Origin: Monocercomonoides exilis
Lineage: Eukaryota > Preaxostyla > Oxymonadida > Polymastigidae
Assembly (NCBI GenBank): GCA_001643675.2
Contig: LSRY02000028.1
Coordinates: 1,054,001-1,118,000 of the forward strand
Direction of reading: 5' to 3'
Length of the DNA: 64,000 nucleotides
Under the pieces are notes generated by a model. The model was not told the DNA's origin. It was given only the letters and a program-made list of their open reading frames with translations, and did no database searches. Of the stretch, positions 46,653 through 56,752 are shown piece after piece (within the stretch, counting starts at the first letter, position 1; each line of letters opens with the position of its first letter). A program made the position numbers and the translations under genes.

Positions 46653-48191
46653 ATGGACAGTGAGTTTTTTACTGGTTCTAATTTGTTGCTATCCTTTTTT
46701 AATAAATTTTATGTTGCTATTTCGTTTTATTTAGAAACTTTGGCTAATATTGCAGAAAAAACTACTGCTGAAAAACTCAAGCTGTTGGAAGAATCAAAAG
46801 TTGAAATAGAAATTGCTTCTTTTCATTGTTTACTGAGATCACTCAACGGAACAATATGCAATTCACTTGTTGGGATTTTACAGGATCCTCTAGCAGATCA
46901 AAAGCTTAAACAACAATGCTTGGATGTAATCTTCTTACTTGGATTGAGAGGATTTTTTGGGGTTTATATTGATTTTAAAAATCCATTTTTTGATCGATTC
47001 GATGAAGCTGGATTAAGTGTTGCACTTTTGGATATACTAAAAAATTCAGTTGCTGATAATTCATCGACTGTATACCGTCTCGCTGGATTCTGTATGCTTC
47101 ATTTGAATAAGGTTAGAATATTCGATGAAATCAATGCTCCATCAATTTTGAAGTTTATTCAGACCGAGTCATTATTTATGCAAAACAACAAGAATTACAA
47201 ATCTTTACTGAGCTTAATTATTGGAATTCAATGCATTATGGAAGAACCCTTTAGTTACCCTTTTTTTGAAAGCGCTGAAATGAAAACGATTATGAATCAG
47301 TTAGTATCACAATATTTTATTTTTCTAAAAGAAGAAAAAGGATTTTGGAGAAATATCATAATTTCAGAGCTTCAGGTCATCTTTTCGATTATGATGCCAG
47401 AAGAAATAGTTTGCCAGGATAAAAAGAATCAACATTTTGATACATGCGCTGAGATTATTGAAGAAGAATTGGAGTATATGAAAATAAATTCATCTGTAAT
47501 TCAAAGTTCCGAAGGAATTATTGCAAAAGAAGAAAAAGAGCATTTTAAAGATGACAAAACAGAATGGAAAATTAAGAATGAAGCTGCTTTACAAATAACA
47601 ACAGCTATAGATGAAGACGATAATTTCGACGTTAGGAGTCCTTTCATTGATATCCTCAGAGCAGAGAGACAGAAAGGCTGGATCATTCGATCAGTCTTTG
47701 ATGGACTGTGGAGCCTCATCTTCAAGCAAAATGAACTCAGAACGCTTCTGATGGAACACGAAAAAATGTGGTCATTTATGGAATTTTTTACGGGCAATGC
47801 TTTTAATGGTGCGTTGCTGCGTCCAATATCATATATTATTATGTGGTATATTTTAGAGAGAATGGAAGCGAAAGATTTTTGTCCCGTGACAGATAAGCCC
47901 TTTCATTTGCTTCTGGAGATGATTTGCGGAAGATACAAAACAAACGGAATGGAGCGGAATCCGCATATGATCGAAGGCGTCTCCGTCACAATTGGTTCTC
48001 TGTTTGGTACATATACTACATATACTGAAAAGAATGAATATGATTTAAACGTTCGCAAAGTTCGTAAAGAATTGAAGGAAATGTTCGAAGAAGCAGGCGT
48101 TGAAGCCGAATTCGTTGCCTGTTTGCACATGAAATGGCATGCCATATCAATTCAAGTGGAAAAAACATTTTTGAAGCTTGGCAGGTTTTAG
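46653..48191 (+). CDS. Hypothetical all-helical protein, possibly ARM/HEAT-like
   Basis: Predicted exons 46653-46659 (7 nt) and 46735-48191; 487 aa. The frame also runs unbroken through the intron, but the retained piece would be Phe-rich and hydrophobic. It is bounded by a textbook donor GTGAGT and acceptor TTTATTTAG with matching phase, so splicing is preferred. The protein reads MDKTLANIAEKTTAEKLKLL and continues as helices (LADQKLKQQCLDVIFLLGLRGFFG, VYRLAGFCMLHLNK), with a Glu/Lys-rich middle (about 280-330) and a conserved-looking C-terminal half (GWIIRSVFDGLWSLIFKQNEL, MIEGVSVTIGSLFGTY). I do not recognise the family. The helical repeats and the head-to-head SPRY gene suggest a shared ancestry for the N-terminal parts, but this is unproven. 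Confidence 0.65.
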   Translation: MDSEFFTGSNLLLSFFNKFYVAISFYLETLANIAEKTTAEKLKLLEESKVEIEIASFHCLLRSLNGTICNSLVGILQDPLADQKLKQQCLDVIFLLGLRGFFGVYIDFKNPFFDRFDEAGLSVALLDILKNSVADNSSTVYRLAGFCMLHLNKVRIFDEINAPSILKFIQTESLFMQNNKNYKSLLSLIIGIQCIMEEPFSYPFFESAEMKTIMNQLVSQYFIFLKEEKGFWRNIIISELQVIFSIMMPEEIVCQDKKNQHFDTCAEIIEEELEYMKINSSVIQSSEGIIAKEEKEHFKDDKTEWKIKNEAALQITTAIDEDDNFDVRSPFIDILRAERQKGWIIRSVFDGLWSLIFKQNELRTLLMEHEKMWSFMEFFTGNAFNGALLRPISYIIMWYILERMEAKDFCPVTDKPFHLLLEMICGRYKTNGMERNPHMIEGVSVTIGSLFGTYTTYTEKNEYDLNVRKVRKELKEMFEEAGVEAEFVACLHMKWHAISIQVEKTFLKLGRF

Positions 48192-48964
48192 CAGAATAAG
48201 TTGATGATGCGAATCTTAGATTTTCTTGTGCTATCATAACTGAATAATTATAAAGAAATTCCCGATTAGAAGAAAGATGCAAATATTTTTTTAACTTGCA
48301 TTTTTAAAATCAATATTGCTTGCGGTTATCTTTGCATGCCCAAAGCTCATCATTTTCCTTTGAAAGGTCTTTGTTGTTATTTCAGTTTTGATTAATAATT
48401 GATAAAGTATTTTAATCTGTAATGTTTAAATCCGATGTTTGAATTAAAGTCCAAAGTTTTCCATTTTTCTTTGTGAAGAGATTATCTTTTTGTATGTTTC
48501 TCTGTTGTTATTTTTTTTTTGAAAAGAACCGGATTGCTTTTTCTTTTGTGCATTATCTTCATTGCCTGTTTTGTGCTTATGGTTTCATGCCTTTTAACAT
48601 TTATGCAGGAGATTTATTCAGGCATTTACAACATTTTGCCTCATTTTATTGAGAATGGAATAGTTGACGATTCAATGGATTTTTATTTCACATAAATGAA
48701 TTTCTATTTATAGCAATGTTTCATATCTCGAAAATAGCATAAAAAAGTTAAAGAATCAGAAGTGTTTCAAGACAGATGACGAAAATGACGTGATGATTTG
48801 AAAACAAGAAAAAGAATGACTCTTTTTCTGCTAATTATTCGCTCTTTCCAAGAAGAGGAGGAATTGAAGAAGTGAATGTGGCAAATCAACATTTACATTA
48901 AAAAAAAAAACATAAAAATTTGAAGTGGAGAAATAACATTATTAACAATATTTTGCACATTCAT
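48192..48964. other. Spacer between convergent genes
   Basis: About 770 bp of AT-rich sequence between two convergent stop codons, with T-rich runs near 48510 and an A run at 48900-48910. No supported gene or RNA is seen. Confidence 0.55.
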
Positions 48965-51900
48965 TCACATAAATGAGCTGCTGCCCTCAGCTTCTTTAAG
49001 CTTTGACTCAATCGCTAAAACCTTCGAATTCAAGTCCAACAGTTCTGCCCCAACAGCCTCGCATTCTTCATATTTCTCTTCATCCATCAACACCTGCATC
49101 TTGTTCTCTAACTCTTCAATTTGCTCCCTCTTCTTCGTCAATTCCTCGTGAAGTGCACTCAAATCCTGTGCTCCGTTTAATTCATCGCTCTTCTGCCCTT
49201 CTTTTCCTTCTTCTTCGGTAGAGTTAAGACCAAACGGATCATCGTCTTCATCTCCAGCCAATGTTGCATTCGCATCCTGGCCTTTTGATTCTTTCTGTTC
49301 GTCTTCAATAAACCCAAATCCGTCCATGTTATCGTCATCGCCTGCTTCTTTCTTTTCTTCGCCTTCTCCTTTGAACAGTCCAAATGCATCTTCCTCTTCT
49401 TCCTTTTCGGCTTTGTCTTCAAAACTCATCAGCCCAAACGCATCTTCCTCCTCTTCCGCCTTCTGCTGTTGTGTGTTGTTTTGATCGGCTTCATTGACTC
49501 CGCTTGGAATATGCTGATCATTGCCGTCTCCAACTGTTTGGAAACCTCCTGCATTGTTTTCATCCATCAGGCCAAATGGATCATCATCAGCGGTATTTTC
49601 TGTATTGCTCTCTCCGCTTGCTTTCTTCTCATCCTCTTTTTGCTCCTCTTTGTCGTCTTCAATGAAGTCAAATCCAAGTTCTTCTTCCTCTTTCCCAACT
49701 TCTGAAGGCTTGTCAGTTTCATCACTCTTTTCATCCTTGTCTTCTTTCTCTTTCTCTTTTTCATCAGAACTAAACAACCCAAAAGCGTCATTTTCATCTG
49801 CATTCAGAAGTCCAAATGCATCTTCTTCTTTTCCTTCTTCTTTTCCTTCTTCTTTTTCTTCACTCTTCTTCTCTTTCTCTTCAACATTACCATCTTCCTT
49901 GTTCGTATTGTCTGTTGTGTCATTATCTTCCAAAATAAAGTCGAATCCATCTTCTTTGCTTTCTTCTTCTTTTGTTTCCTTTGTTTCCTTATCTTCCATT
50001 TCCTCAAATGCTTTCAAGATATCATCGCCATCTTGACTTTGCTGCTGCTGTTGCTGTGCAGTTTCTTCTTTCGCTTCATCTTCAATAAAATCAAAACCTT
50101 CCTCTTCTTTACCTTCTTTGTCTTCTTTGCCTTCCTCCAATCCAAATGCATCTTCAATATCCTCTTCCTTTTTCTCTTTTGCTTCGTCATTGTTTTCTTC
50201 ATTGCTTCCATCCAAAATAAAATCAAATCCGCTTTCTTCTTCTTTTGTTTCCTTTTTGTGCTCTTTCTCTGCACTGTCTTCTTTCTCTGTCTCATTCTCT
50301 TTTTCCTTCAAAGCATCAAAAGTGTTGCTCGTATCATTTTCATTGCTGTCAAATTGAAGAAGTTCATCTTCAATACTCGCATGTTGTGTGCTATCTTCAG
50401 CCTTCTTTTCTTCTTCTTCTTTATCTTCTTTCTCTTTTCCTTCTTTTGACGTTTGTATTTCTGCATTATCTTCACTTTTCTCTTTTGCATCAGCAACCAG
50501 AGAATCCTGTTTTTCTGAGTCTTTTGCAGAAGCAGATGAGGCTGAAGAAGGAGAAAGCGAACTGAGAAAATCTTCCAGTGGAATTGGCTGTGTGGAAGGA
50601 GAAGCTGAGGGAAGAGATGGAGAAGCAGAGGGACTAAAAGGAGAAGACGAAGGAGAGGGCCAGGGAGAGTAGACAGAAGGCAGTGGGGGAGAAGGAGAAG
50701 GAGAGGAAGAGGAAGAAGAAAGAGACGAAGCAGAGGGACTGGAATTTAAGATAGGAGAAGAAGAGAAAGAGGCAGGTGAAGATGGCTGGGATGTGGTTGT
50801 GGAAGATGGAGAGTGGAAGAGCTGAAGCAGATCATCCGACGAAGAAGAAGGCGAACCAGCCGAATGGACTGCAGAAGAAGACTCAGAAGGTGTTTGTGTC
50901 GAAAGCAAGCTGCTGCTTCCAAACAGCTCTTCAAACGAGTCCTTCTCCTTTTTCTGTTCGTTTTCTGCTCCAATCATTGCAAAGCCTTCATCTTCGATTT
51001 TTTCATCGTCGTCTTCGTCTTCTTCCTTCGGTTTGTATTCACCCAGCTCTTTCTCTTCATTCAGAAGTTCACTTCTGATTTTTCTTCTGTATTCATCCAG
51101 CAAAAAGATGCTTTCCTTCTTTCTTTCCTCGTCTTTCTTCTCTTCTTCTTTAAGTGTCTTCTCTTCTTCTGCAATTGCATCCATCAGACTTTTCTCCAAG
51201 TCAACTAACTTCTTCTTCACTTCTGCCATCCTCTTTGCGATGTTTGCTCTTTCTTCTGCCCATTTTCCTCCATTTCCACTTCCTCTCTCTATTTTGGACT
51301 TGTTTGGCTTGTTAAGTTTCATTCCTTTGAGTCCACTATCATCATCATCATCATCATCTTCTTCTTCTTCTTCTTCTGTTTCGTCTTTGAAGCTCTCCGC
51401 CTCCATCTTTCTCTCTTCCTGTTCGTTTATACCTTCCTCTTCAACTCCATCTGCACCTTTGCTTTTCCACTGTTGATGTAGTCTTTTGATTCTGCTGCTC
51501 AGTTCATCTCTCTCTTCCCTCGACTCATTCACTTCATTCTCGCAATTCTCAATCAACGTCTCAAAAATCTTTTCGTTTGTCAAATTGTATTCGTACTCGT
51601 CTTCATCATCACCTTCATCTTCTGCTTCGTCTTCTCCTTTTGACCTTCCAAAACGATATTTTGGTCCCCAAACCCTCGAAGAAGACGTTGCAGCAACGGT
51701 GTTTGTATCAAAAGTGAGATAACTGTCAAGTTGCTGGCTGGTCAATGGCTTTGGATTCCTTTCCTTCAAAGACATTTTTAATGTTTTGCCAATCTTGTTG
51801 ATGTTCTTTCTATTTCTAACCATTCTTTTCATAATATTCTCAATCTTGTCCATCTGACCTTTCAGGAAATTGAGCATACGAATATGCTTCTTAATGTTCT

Positions 51901-54613
51901 TTTCTTTTCTCCTCTTCCACCTTCTCTTTATTCCCAGCAGCTGCGCCGACAGCAAAAGCCTGTTTCTCCTTTCCTTCTCAATCAGCCCTTCGATCTCCTT
52001 CACTCTCTCATTCCCCTTTCCGACCTCTTCCCACCCGCTCTTCTCCATCTCCTCTATTCCTCTCCGCATCCCTTCGATTTCGCTCAGCCGCGCTGCACTT
52101 TCGTCAACCTCCTTTCGCATCGCTTTGATTGCCTCAGAAATCCTTTTGGCTGCTTTGAAGTCACGTGCAGTCGCTGCTGCCTTCTTCTCCACTTCCATCT
52201 GGGACAGTCTTGTTTCGATGTTCTGCAGAAGGAATGTCGAGTGCAGAGAAAGAGAAGACGATGCCGTGGGCGGAGGAGAAGGAGAAGGAGAAGTAGCAGA
52301 CGGAGAAGAAGAGGAAGAAGAAGAAGCAAGCAAATTGCTCAGCTTCGATTTTATCTGCTTTTCTTCGCTGTCCAACTCATCCAGCTTTTCCTGAATGTTG
52401 TCTCTTTCTTTCTCCTTCCGTTCGCTTTCCATCCGAATTTCCTCTGCCGCCTGGTTGATCTCCTCTTCGGCTCTTTCTCTCTCAGAAATCAGACGCAGCT
52501 GCTTCTCTTCTTCTTCGCCTTCTTCTTTCAAAGCAGAACACGACGACGACAGAAAGATCGCTTCACACTCCACCACAAGCACACTCCCAACCTCCAGCGA
52601 CGTCTTTGCTTTGCCTTCGATTTCCCTCAGCTTCCGCGAATGCAACTGGAGTTTGCGCAGCTGCTGCTTCACCCGCAGCTCGTTCTGCATCGCTTTCTCC
52701 TCGTCTTTCCTTCGCTCTTTCGCTTTCTTCTCCTCCTCAAACTTCTGCTCCTCCAGCCGCACTTCGCTCGCTGCCTCGCCAATCTGCTTGTCCAACTGCC
52801 GCATCTCCTCCAGCAGAAGCGCCAAACTCTGCTTTATCCGCTCCAATTCTCTTTGCTTTTCGTCCACTTTCCCCTGCAACACACTCTTCTTTGAGTACAG
52901 CTTCGCCTCCTTCTTCTTCACATAAACACAGCTCTGCTCAATCTTCTCGTTAAGAAGCTCTATTTCAACCTCTGCCCGTGCAAGGTTTCTCGATCGCTTG
53001 TCTTCGTCCTTCTTCAATGTCTCCATCATCAACTGAATATCTCTGGTTGTTTTCCTGTTCCTTGTAATTTTTGTCTTTTCTGTTCGTTCTTCTTTCTCAT
53101 TGCTGATAACCTCATCATCATCCTCTTCAAGTTCATCTTCACCCTCTTCACCCTCTTCTTGCATCTCTTCCCACTCTCTCCCTCCTTCCAGTGCATCGCG
53201 AGACTCTTCCTTCCTTCTCTCTGCCTGCCGCAGCATTCGCATCCCCATCGTCTCCATCTTCGTTTGGATCGAGTCCTGCACAAGCTCTTCCGACCTCCGC
53301 ATCTGCATCTCCTCTACATCCAGCGCGCATCTTTCTTTCTCTCTTTTCCGCTCTTCTTGCTCAATCGCTCTTTCAGTCTTCGTCAGCTCAGCCATCTCTG
53401 CTGTCAGCTTTTCGCCGAGCTCGTAGTCTTCTTCCTCCAGTGCTTTGTTTTCCTCTTGTTCTATTTCCTTCTTCCTTTGCCGGATTTCTTGCAGTATTTC
53501 ATCGTTGCTTTTTCTGTTTTGATTTTTCACATTTTCTTCATTGCTTGCAGCATCGCCATTGGATTGGAAATTATAACCCTGATTTTCCATAAGAAGCGAT
53601 TTACGACTAATTTTTAATTGCAATTTTCTTACTGCTGTTGCTTTAAAAGAATCTTGCGCTTCTCTCAGCAAAGTCTCTACTCCTTTCACGATCTCGTTAA
53701 CTTTCTTTTCTTTTCCTTTCCGTTTTTCATAATTAAAAGTTTCATCTATTGGTTTTTGTAGGTTCACCTTTCTTGATTCAAATCTTTGATCTTTAAAATT
53801 CTCTTGAATTTGCTTATTTTCATAGACAGAAAGCTGCAAATTAAAGTTTGATTTTTCTTTGTCTGAAAGCTCTTCAGCACTTCGCTTTGAACTTTTGTCT
53901 ATATGAACCTCCGCAAGAACATTAATAACTGGTGGAGTTTGAAGCATTTGAGATTCTGCATAATTGTCATCCAATTTTGTTGCAGAGCTATCAATGACGG
54001 TAAAAGATGGTGGTGAAACAAGCGAAATATCATTCTGCTTTATGCTGGGAGTGGGCGTTAAATGAGGAGATGTTGAGGCTATTGAAGGTGCTTCATGGGA
54101 TAAAATGTTGGAGCGGTCCTGATTTTGTAATTCAGTTATGTTCTCTTCTTTTATTTTTAATTTTTCCACATTTTCATCTTGAAGTTGAAGTGAATGTTCA
54201 GGTGTTGCAGGATGCATAGCAATTACAGCAGAAATCTGCTTTACTGATTCTGTATTGTTTTGACTTAATCCAACATTTCCTGTAGTTTGTGGAATTCTTG
54301 AAACGCTACGAACGGACGATACTTTTTGCTTTGGTGAAGGCTGTTCAACATCTCTTTGTGTTCCGGGTCGAAACTTTGGAGCATTTCTCCTTCTTACGTT
54401 TGCAGAAGGTAATTCGTTTGCCTTTTGTCTTTGGGAGACGGTTGTTTGTACCCTTGAAATTCCCTGCTTTATGCCAGGTTGTGGAGAAAAAGAAATGGAT
54501 TCTTTCTGCTCCCCCTCTTCTGACAATTATGAAAAAAAAAGTTAGTAAAACAATTTATTTATAAATTGCAAATTAAGATATTAAATCAAACCAATGAAAT
54601 CAAATGCAGACAT
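48965..54613 (-). CDS. 1858-aa coiled-coil scaffold with UVR-like repeats and DAFGL/GFDFI tail
   Basis: Exons 54613-54592 and 54519-48965. The long frame has no ATG at its start, and a stop precedes it; splicing from ATG at 54613 (MSAFDFI) through donor GTTTGA and acceptor TTGTCAG restores a start in phase. Residues about 1-280 are polar. About 280-1180 are Lys/Glu coiled coil. About 1210-1320 are Ser/Pro-rich. About 1430-1780 are acidic with at least a dozen short motifs: DAFGL, DPFGL, GFDFI and variants. Three UVR-like helices share the spacing of the UvrB/UvrC motif: ALEEEDYELGEKLTAEM near residue 367, ATARDFKAAKRISEAI near 793, LMDEEKYEECEAVGAEL near 1823. DPF-type motifs in acidic linkers resemble adaptor-binding sites of endocytic proteins. 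The role is unknown; a trafficking or cytoskeletal scaffold is one possibility. Confidence 0.75.
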
Positions 54614-54804
54614 AATTATAGCAGCAAATTACGCATGATCTTTTACATAAATTATTTTGAAACCATCAAAAAAGAAACCTAACACAATATCATCACCAAA
54701 AATTTGTCAACACAATTAAGTCATTCCTTTTCTGCAAGTTTATTCCTCAATGGAATTATCTTTCTCTTCTTCTATCTCTTCTTCTTGTTTAAAAAATAAG
54801 TGAG

Positions 54805-54844
<40 letters not shown>

Positions 54845-54980
54845 AAAAATAATGATATTAATGATAATTAAGCCTGGGTGACGTGAAGAAAAAATTTTGT
54901 CACGTCCGTCACCAAATTTCCACTTCGTTAAATAATAAAATAAAATTAAATAAAATAAAATAAAATTAAATAAAATAAAA
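54805..54980. repeat. (AAAT)n and (AAAAT)n simple repeats
   Basis: Tandem AAAT units run from about 54805 to 54843, and TAAAA/TTAAA units from about 54929 to 54980. They flank the short inverted repeat at 54877-54913. Confidence 0.8.
54877..54913. repeat. Short inverted repeat with GTGACGTGAA core
   Basis: GGTGACG at 54877-54883 pairs with CGTCACC at 54907-54913. Inside are GTGACGTGAA and TTTTGTCACGTC. A related palindrome with the same TGACGTGAA word lies at 61316-61371. Confidence 0.6.
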
Positions 54981-55503
54981 AGATTTCAATTATTTCAAAA
55001 GCAATGGTTGTAAAAAATATGAAAAAAAGGATTAATTTAACATGTTTTTGAAAACAGTCATTTGATCAATATGTCCTACAATAATAAGATTGTTTTAAAC
55101 AAATCAAATCATTCTATTGTACCATTCAAAAAAAAGACACAAAATCTCGATGGAATGAATGAACATTGGTATGATCATGAAGATTTTTTTGATTGCATTG
55201 TTTCAAAACATGTCTTTCAACTTGTTTTTGTTCAATAAAATAAATAACAGCCGAGTTGTCTTCCATTTATTATGAAATCGTAAAAACTCGGAAATTGAAC
55301 ACCACATGATAATGTTGTTGTGTAAAGTTGTAAATGTTTTTGGTTTTTTATCCATTGCAATTGTTTTTTTTCAATTTTATCGTATAAATGCTTTTTGAAC
55401 TGGAAGATTGCAATGAGGAAGATCATAAATAGAAAATCGAAAAAATAAATGAAACAATTGTGAAATGAATTAAAATGAATAGAAATCAATTTATTCAATC
55501 GAT

Positions 55504-55875
55504 ATGTTCGAAAATCAGAATAAAATGATAGAAAATGAGAAACTTTTGTTGGGAAATGCCACTTGGCTACTAAAGCATGTTGGATGTTGCAAGGAATTGA
55601 AATGCTTTGCATGCTGTTCTTTTGAAAAATCATTATCGAACAAAAGAATGAAAGAGATGATAATTGATGAAAATGAGAAGAAAAAAGATGAAATGAATGA
55701 AAAACTTTTGACTGATCTTTGTTATTGTTTTGTTTTGCTGGGTGATGATAACGTTTTTGGTGAAATTCTTTCAATCAATGAAACAAACCTTTTGAAAGTT
55801 GCGTTGAAGAAAACTGAAAGGAAAAAAAGCAAACGACATAGCGTAAATGGTATAGCTTTTGTTGAACAGCTTTGA
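55504..55875 (+). CDS. Hypothetical small ORF, doubtful gene
   Basis: A 123-codon frame from ATG, MFENQNKMIENEKLLLGN..., with a Cys-rich stretch (VGCCKELKCFACC), a Lys/Glu helix and an end (NGIAFVEQL) that looks protein-like. In sequence this AT-rich an unbroken frame of this length is uncommon. The opposite strand is also open for 181 codons (55232-55774), so chance or a decayed gene cannot be excluded. No family is recognised. It may be one exon of a larger gene. Confidence 0.28.
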   Translation: MFENQNKMIENEKLLLGNATWLLKHVGCCKELKCFACCSFEKSLSNKRMKEMIIDENEKKKDEMNEKLLTDLCYCFVLLGDDNVFGEILSINETNLLKVALKKTERKKSKRHSVNGIAFVEQL

Positions 55876-55993
55876 AAATCAATTTTGAGTTTTTTTTGTG
55901 CAATTTTTTAAGAGAAACTGGGTTTTATTTCTTTTTTCATTAGAAAATGTGAGAGGAACTGTTTTAAAATGAAATCAAAGAGATTATCCAATA

Positions 55994-56241
55994 GAGATAT
56001 AGTATATCAGCTATGGATCCATCTCGATTAGGTCAATCAAAATTATAGATTTATGAATATCTGGTGGTTGTTATCATCTTGTATAATAAGTTTGAATAGG
56101 CAATGGAAATAAGATAGAGGTCGAGAGTTATTGCTGATACTCTTAGGGGTTATCATGATTAGATATTCAGTGATGTTCTATAAAGATGGAGTTATTGATA
56201 TGTGTAATCAAGATATATCTATAGCTGATATACCATATCTC
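55994..56241. repeat. 25-bp inverted repeat around 200 bp
   Basis: The 25 bases at 55994-56018 (GAGATATAGTATATCAGCTA...) match the reverse complement of 56217-56241 with two differences. Between about 56340 and 56530 the plus strand carries degenerate GTTGATG/GTTGGTG units. Together these mark a structured, possibly mobile, segment upstream of the small ORF at 56573. Confidence 0.7.
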
Positions 56242-56572
56242 TAAGGAGGAGAATTAGCTAAAAGATTAACTGAAAGATTAACTGGAAGATTTGTTAAATG
56301 TGTTCAAGTTGGTAAATTAATGGTGAAATTGTGTGAAAATTGGTGTTTTCGTTGATGAAATACATGAGTTGAACATGTGTTGAATGTGTTGATGTGTTGA
56401 ACGTTGGTATTATCGTTGATGGAAATAACAGGTGGAATTGTGTCGAAGATTGTAAATTAGTGGTGACAATTGGTGGTGACAATTGATGAAATCGTTGATG
56501 TTTCCGTTGGTGTGATCGTTGGTCGAAATCGTAAATGAAAATAATTGATTTTGTTTTTTTGTTTTTTAATAA

Positions 56573-56752
56573 ATGGGTCGGAAGAAGATATACGCAACTG
56601 TGGAAGAAGCTAAAGAGTCTCAACAGAAACAAATAAAACAGTTTCAGGAAAAACGAAAGGAAGAAACTAAGTATTACAACGAACATGCATCTGAAAAACA
56701 GAATAAGTTGATTAAGATATTGGGAGAAAGCTTATCGAAAGTGACGAGTTGA
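56573..56752 (+). CDS. 59-aa Lys/Glu-rich small protein, mobile-element-like
   Basis: ATG to TGA, 59 residues: starts MGRKKIYATVEEAKESQQKQ, continues IKQFQEKRKEETKYYNEHAS, ends LGESLSKVTS. The form (M-x-R-K-x-x-Y-x-T-x-E-E-A, then a basic and acidic helix rich in K, E, Q, Y and N) resembles small proteins often carried by eukaryotic DNA transposons and large DNA viruses, where M-[PG]-R-K-x-K-Y-x-T-x-E-E is common. That likeness is from memory of the general pattern, not a search. Here it sits among inverted repeats and far from other genes. It may be a remnant. Confidence 0.35.
   Translation: MGRKKIYATVEEAKESQQKQIKQFQEKRKEETKYYNEHASEKQNKLIKILGESLSKVTS

Noticed and set aside
49521-53592. Open frames on the plus strand within the scaffold gene
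   Set aside because: Ser/Phe-rich reverse readings of GAA/GAG/AAG codons; the minus-strand frame is far longer and organised.
55232-55774. 181-codon minus-strand frame
   Set aside because: Phe/His/Ser-rich, no motif, begins without support; probably the shadow of the plus-strand frame at 55504 or chance.
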